A stretch of 6,991 bases of DNA, from NCBI GenBank assembly GCA_028275265.1, contig JAPWUZ010000141.1, positions 1 through 6,991 on the forward strand, given 5' to 3'. Below the pieces are notes generated by a model. It did no database searches, was not told the origin of the DNA, and worked only from the letters and a program-made list of their open reading frames with translations. Origin of the DNA: Armatimonadota bacterium (lineage in GTDB: Bacteria > Armatimonadota > HRBIN16). Both the position numbers and the translations under genes were made by a program. Of this stretch, positions 5,484 to 6,991 are shown in pieces (position 1 is the stretch's first letter; each line of letters opens with the position of its first letter).

Positions 5484-6991
5484 ATGCACTATTTCGCACA
5501 GGTCAACTGCCCCGTAGAATGGGGATTCGTGTCCCGGCGTTCCTATTCCGACCCTTTCAATGAGGTGCAGCTGGACGTTGTTTTCACCGCACCGGACGGC
5601 AGCGAACAGAGAGTACCCGCTTTCTGGGCGGGCGAGCAGGAGTGGCGAGTGCGCTTTGCACCCTCGCAGGTGGGAGATTACCGCTGGCGCACGATTTGCA
5701 GCGACGCCGCCAATGCCTCCCTGCATGGTGTCGAAGGCACACTGACCGCTGTCCCCTACGAGGGGAACAACCCTCTGTTCCGGCGCGGTCGGTTGCAGGT
5801 GTCTGCCGATGGTCGTTACTTGCAGCACCGCGACGGCACGCCGTTCCTTTGGCTGGGCGATACGTGGTGGATGGGACTGTGCAAGCGGCTGCGCTTTCCG
5901 GGCGACTTTGCCGTGCTGACCGCTGACCGCGTGCAGAAGGGGTTCAGTGTCATACAGATTGTGGCGGGTCTGTATCCCGACATGGGCGCGTTTGATGAGC
6001 GTAGCGCGAACGAGGCGGGTTTCCCCTGGGAGGAGGGCTGGCAGCGCATCAATCCCCGATACTTCGACATGGCGGATTTGCGCATCTGGTGGCTGGTGAG
6101 GAGCGGACTGGTGCCGTGCATTGTGGGCTGCTGGGGATACTACATCCACTGGCTGGGCGTGGAGAAGATGAGGCAGCACTGGCGCTATATTATCGCGCGC
6201 TGGGGAGCATATCCGGTGGTGTGGTGTCTGGCAGGCGAGATACTGATGCCTTTCTATGACGACCATCCCCGCCCGCGCGAATGGCACGAAGAGTATGCCC
6301 AAAAGACCCGTGCCATGTGGGAAGAGGTGGCACGCTATGTGCGGGAGATAGACCCCTATGGGCACCCGGTAACTGCGCACCCATCTGTCTCCGCCCGCGA
6401 TAGCCTCTCCGATTCATTACTGGACTTCGATATGCTGCAGACGGGACACGGTGACCGCACCAGCCTGCCCAACACGATACAGCAGGTGAGTCGCTCGTAC
6501 CATCGTGAGCCGGTGATGCCTGTTGTGGAAGGCGAGGTGTGCTACGAGGGCATCGGCGAGGCGAGCCGACAGGAGGTGCAGCGGCTGATGTTCTGGGCGT
6601 GCTGGCTGAACGGTGCGAAGGGCTTCACCTATGGTGCGAACGGCATCTGGCAGGTGAATACGCGCGAGAAGCCATACGGACCCTCGCCGCACGGTATGGC
6701 ATGGGGAGATACCCCGTGGGAGGAAGCGTATCAGCTGCCGGGCTCCGCGCAGCTGGGTATGGCAAAGCGGCTGTTGGAGCGCTATGAGTGGTGGCGCATC
6801 GAGCCGCATCCCGAGTGGGTCGAACCGCACTGGAGCGAGCAGAACTGCTTCCTGCCCTTCGCCGCGGGCATCCCCGGCGAGCTACGGCTCATCTACGTTC
6901 CTGCATATCAGTGGCGGGTCACGGTCAAATCGCTGGAGCCGGGGACATCTTACCGCGCCTTGCTGTTCGACCCCGCAACGGGGCAGGAGAT
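5484..6991 (+). CDS. DUF5060 plus DUF4038 (apiosidase-like) glycoside-hydrolase-type protein (3' end missing)
   Basis: The frame from ATG 5484 stays open to the right edge, giving 502 residues without a stop. AGGAGGT (5472-5478) is 5 bases before the start. Residues about 5-90 match the DUF5060 beta-sandwich (VEWGFVS, then VPAFWAGEQEWRVRFAPSQVGDYRWR at 44-69). Residues about 105-440 match the DUF4038/apiosidase-like TIM barrel: RYLQHRDGTPFLWLGDTWW (111-129), DRVQKGFSVIQI (148-159), WCLAGEI (247-253), PVTAHPS (295-301), PVVEGEVCYEG (346-356) and NGAKGFTYGANGIWQ (376-390). Glu252 and Glu349 or Glu351 sit where barrel acid residues are expected; their catalytic role is inferred. The tail from about 445 looks like the start of the beta 'collagen-binding' domain common in the family. 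Characterised relatives (GH140) release apiose from rhamnogalacturonan II, but many DUF4038 proteins have other or unknown substrates. No signal peptide is visible, so a cytoplasmic role on imported oligosaccharides is possible. Confidence 0.87.
   Translation, partial: MHYFAQVNCPVEWGFVSRRSYSDPFNEVQLDVVFTAPDGSEQRVPAFWAGEQEWRVRFAPSQVGDYRWRTICSDAANASLHGVEGTLTAVPYEGNNPLFRRGRLQVSADGRYLQHRDGTPFLWLGDTWWMGLCKRLRFPGDFAVLTADRVQKGFSVIQIVAGLYPDMGAFDERSANEAGFPWEEGWQRINPRYFDMADLRIWWLVRSGLVPCIVGCWGYYIHWLGVEKMRQHWRYIIARWGAYPVVWCLAGEILMPFYDDHPRPREWHEEYAQKTRAMWEEVARYVREIDPYGHPVTAHPSVSARDSLSDSLLDFDMLQTGHGDRTSLPNTIQQVSRSYHREPVMPVVEGEVCYEGIGEASRQEVQRLMFWACWLNGAKGFTYGANGIWQVNTREKPYGPSPHGMAWGDTPWEEAYQLPGSAQLGMAKRLLERYEWWRIEPHPEWVEPHWSEQNCFLPFAAGIPGELRLIYVPAYQWRVTVKSLEPGTSYRALLFDPATGQE

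Noticed and set aside
5478..6380. 300-codon minus-strand open frame over the apiosidase-like gene
   Set aside because: It is antisense to a well-supported reading frame with family motifs and is rich in His/Arg/Pro shadow sequence.

Overview
The window reads as ordinary coding DNA from a GC-rich bacterial chromosome, probably a member of the Armatimonadota. The main pointers are a secreted protein that ends in two dockerin-like EF-hand repeats with the motif EVTLFDFG, combined with HAF repeats, and neighbouring carbohydrate-related genes of the CBM9-like and DUF5060/DUF4038 types. The phylum assignment is inferred from protein style, not from a marker gene. Shine-Dalgarno sequences of the GGAGGTG/GAGGTG type stand 4-8 bases before every start that can be seen. 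There is no tRNA, rRNA, transposase, integrase, CRISPR array or phage gene. Layout from left to right. Positions 1-992 (+) hold the 3' end of a secreted HAF-repeat protein with a beta-sandwich linker domain and a C-terminal dockerin-like module; its 5' end lies outside the window. A strong hairpin terminator (1006-1038) closes it. Positions 1043-1927 (-), convergent with it, encode a membrane-anchored SDH-family Clp-fold serine protease. A 284-base divergent intergenic region follows, carrying a near-consensus sigma-70 promoter (TTGACA, 18 bases, TATACT) that points rightward and gives a leader of about 190 bases. Positions 2212-3216 (+) encode a CBM9-like protein without a signal peptide. Positions 3279-4373 (+) encode phosphoserine aminotransferase (serC). 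Positions 4487-5233 (+) encode a secreted protein of unknown function with an Ig-like N-terminal half and a C-terminal half resembling the 'GFITGGGWI' secreted-domain family; it ends in a hairpin (5257-5286). After a 250-base non-coding stretch, 5484 to the right edge (+) encodes a DUF5060 plus DUF4038 (apiosidase-like) glycoside-hydrolase-type protein, cut off by the window end. How the genes fit together: only serC is a core metabolic gene (serine synthesis). The CBM9-like, secreted Ig-like and apiosidase-like genes suit an organism that handles plant or microbial polysaccharides, but no transporter, regulator or complete utilisation cluster is visible here. The protease is a widely conserved housekeeping-type protein with no evident link to its neighbours. 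I did not find a convincing new multi-gene system. The most checkable curiosities are the long leader behind the strong promoter, RNA hairpins next to ribosome binding sites or gene ends, the dockerin-like module, and the two sugar-related proteins that seem to lack export signals.
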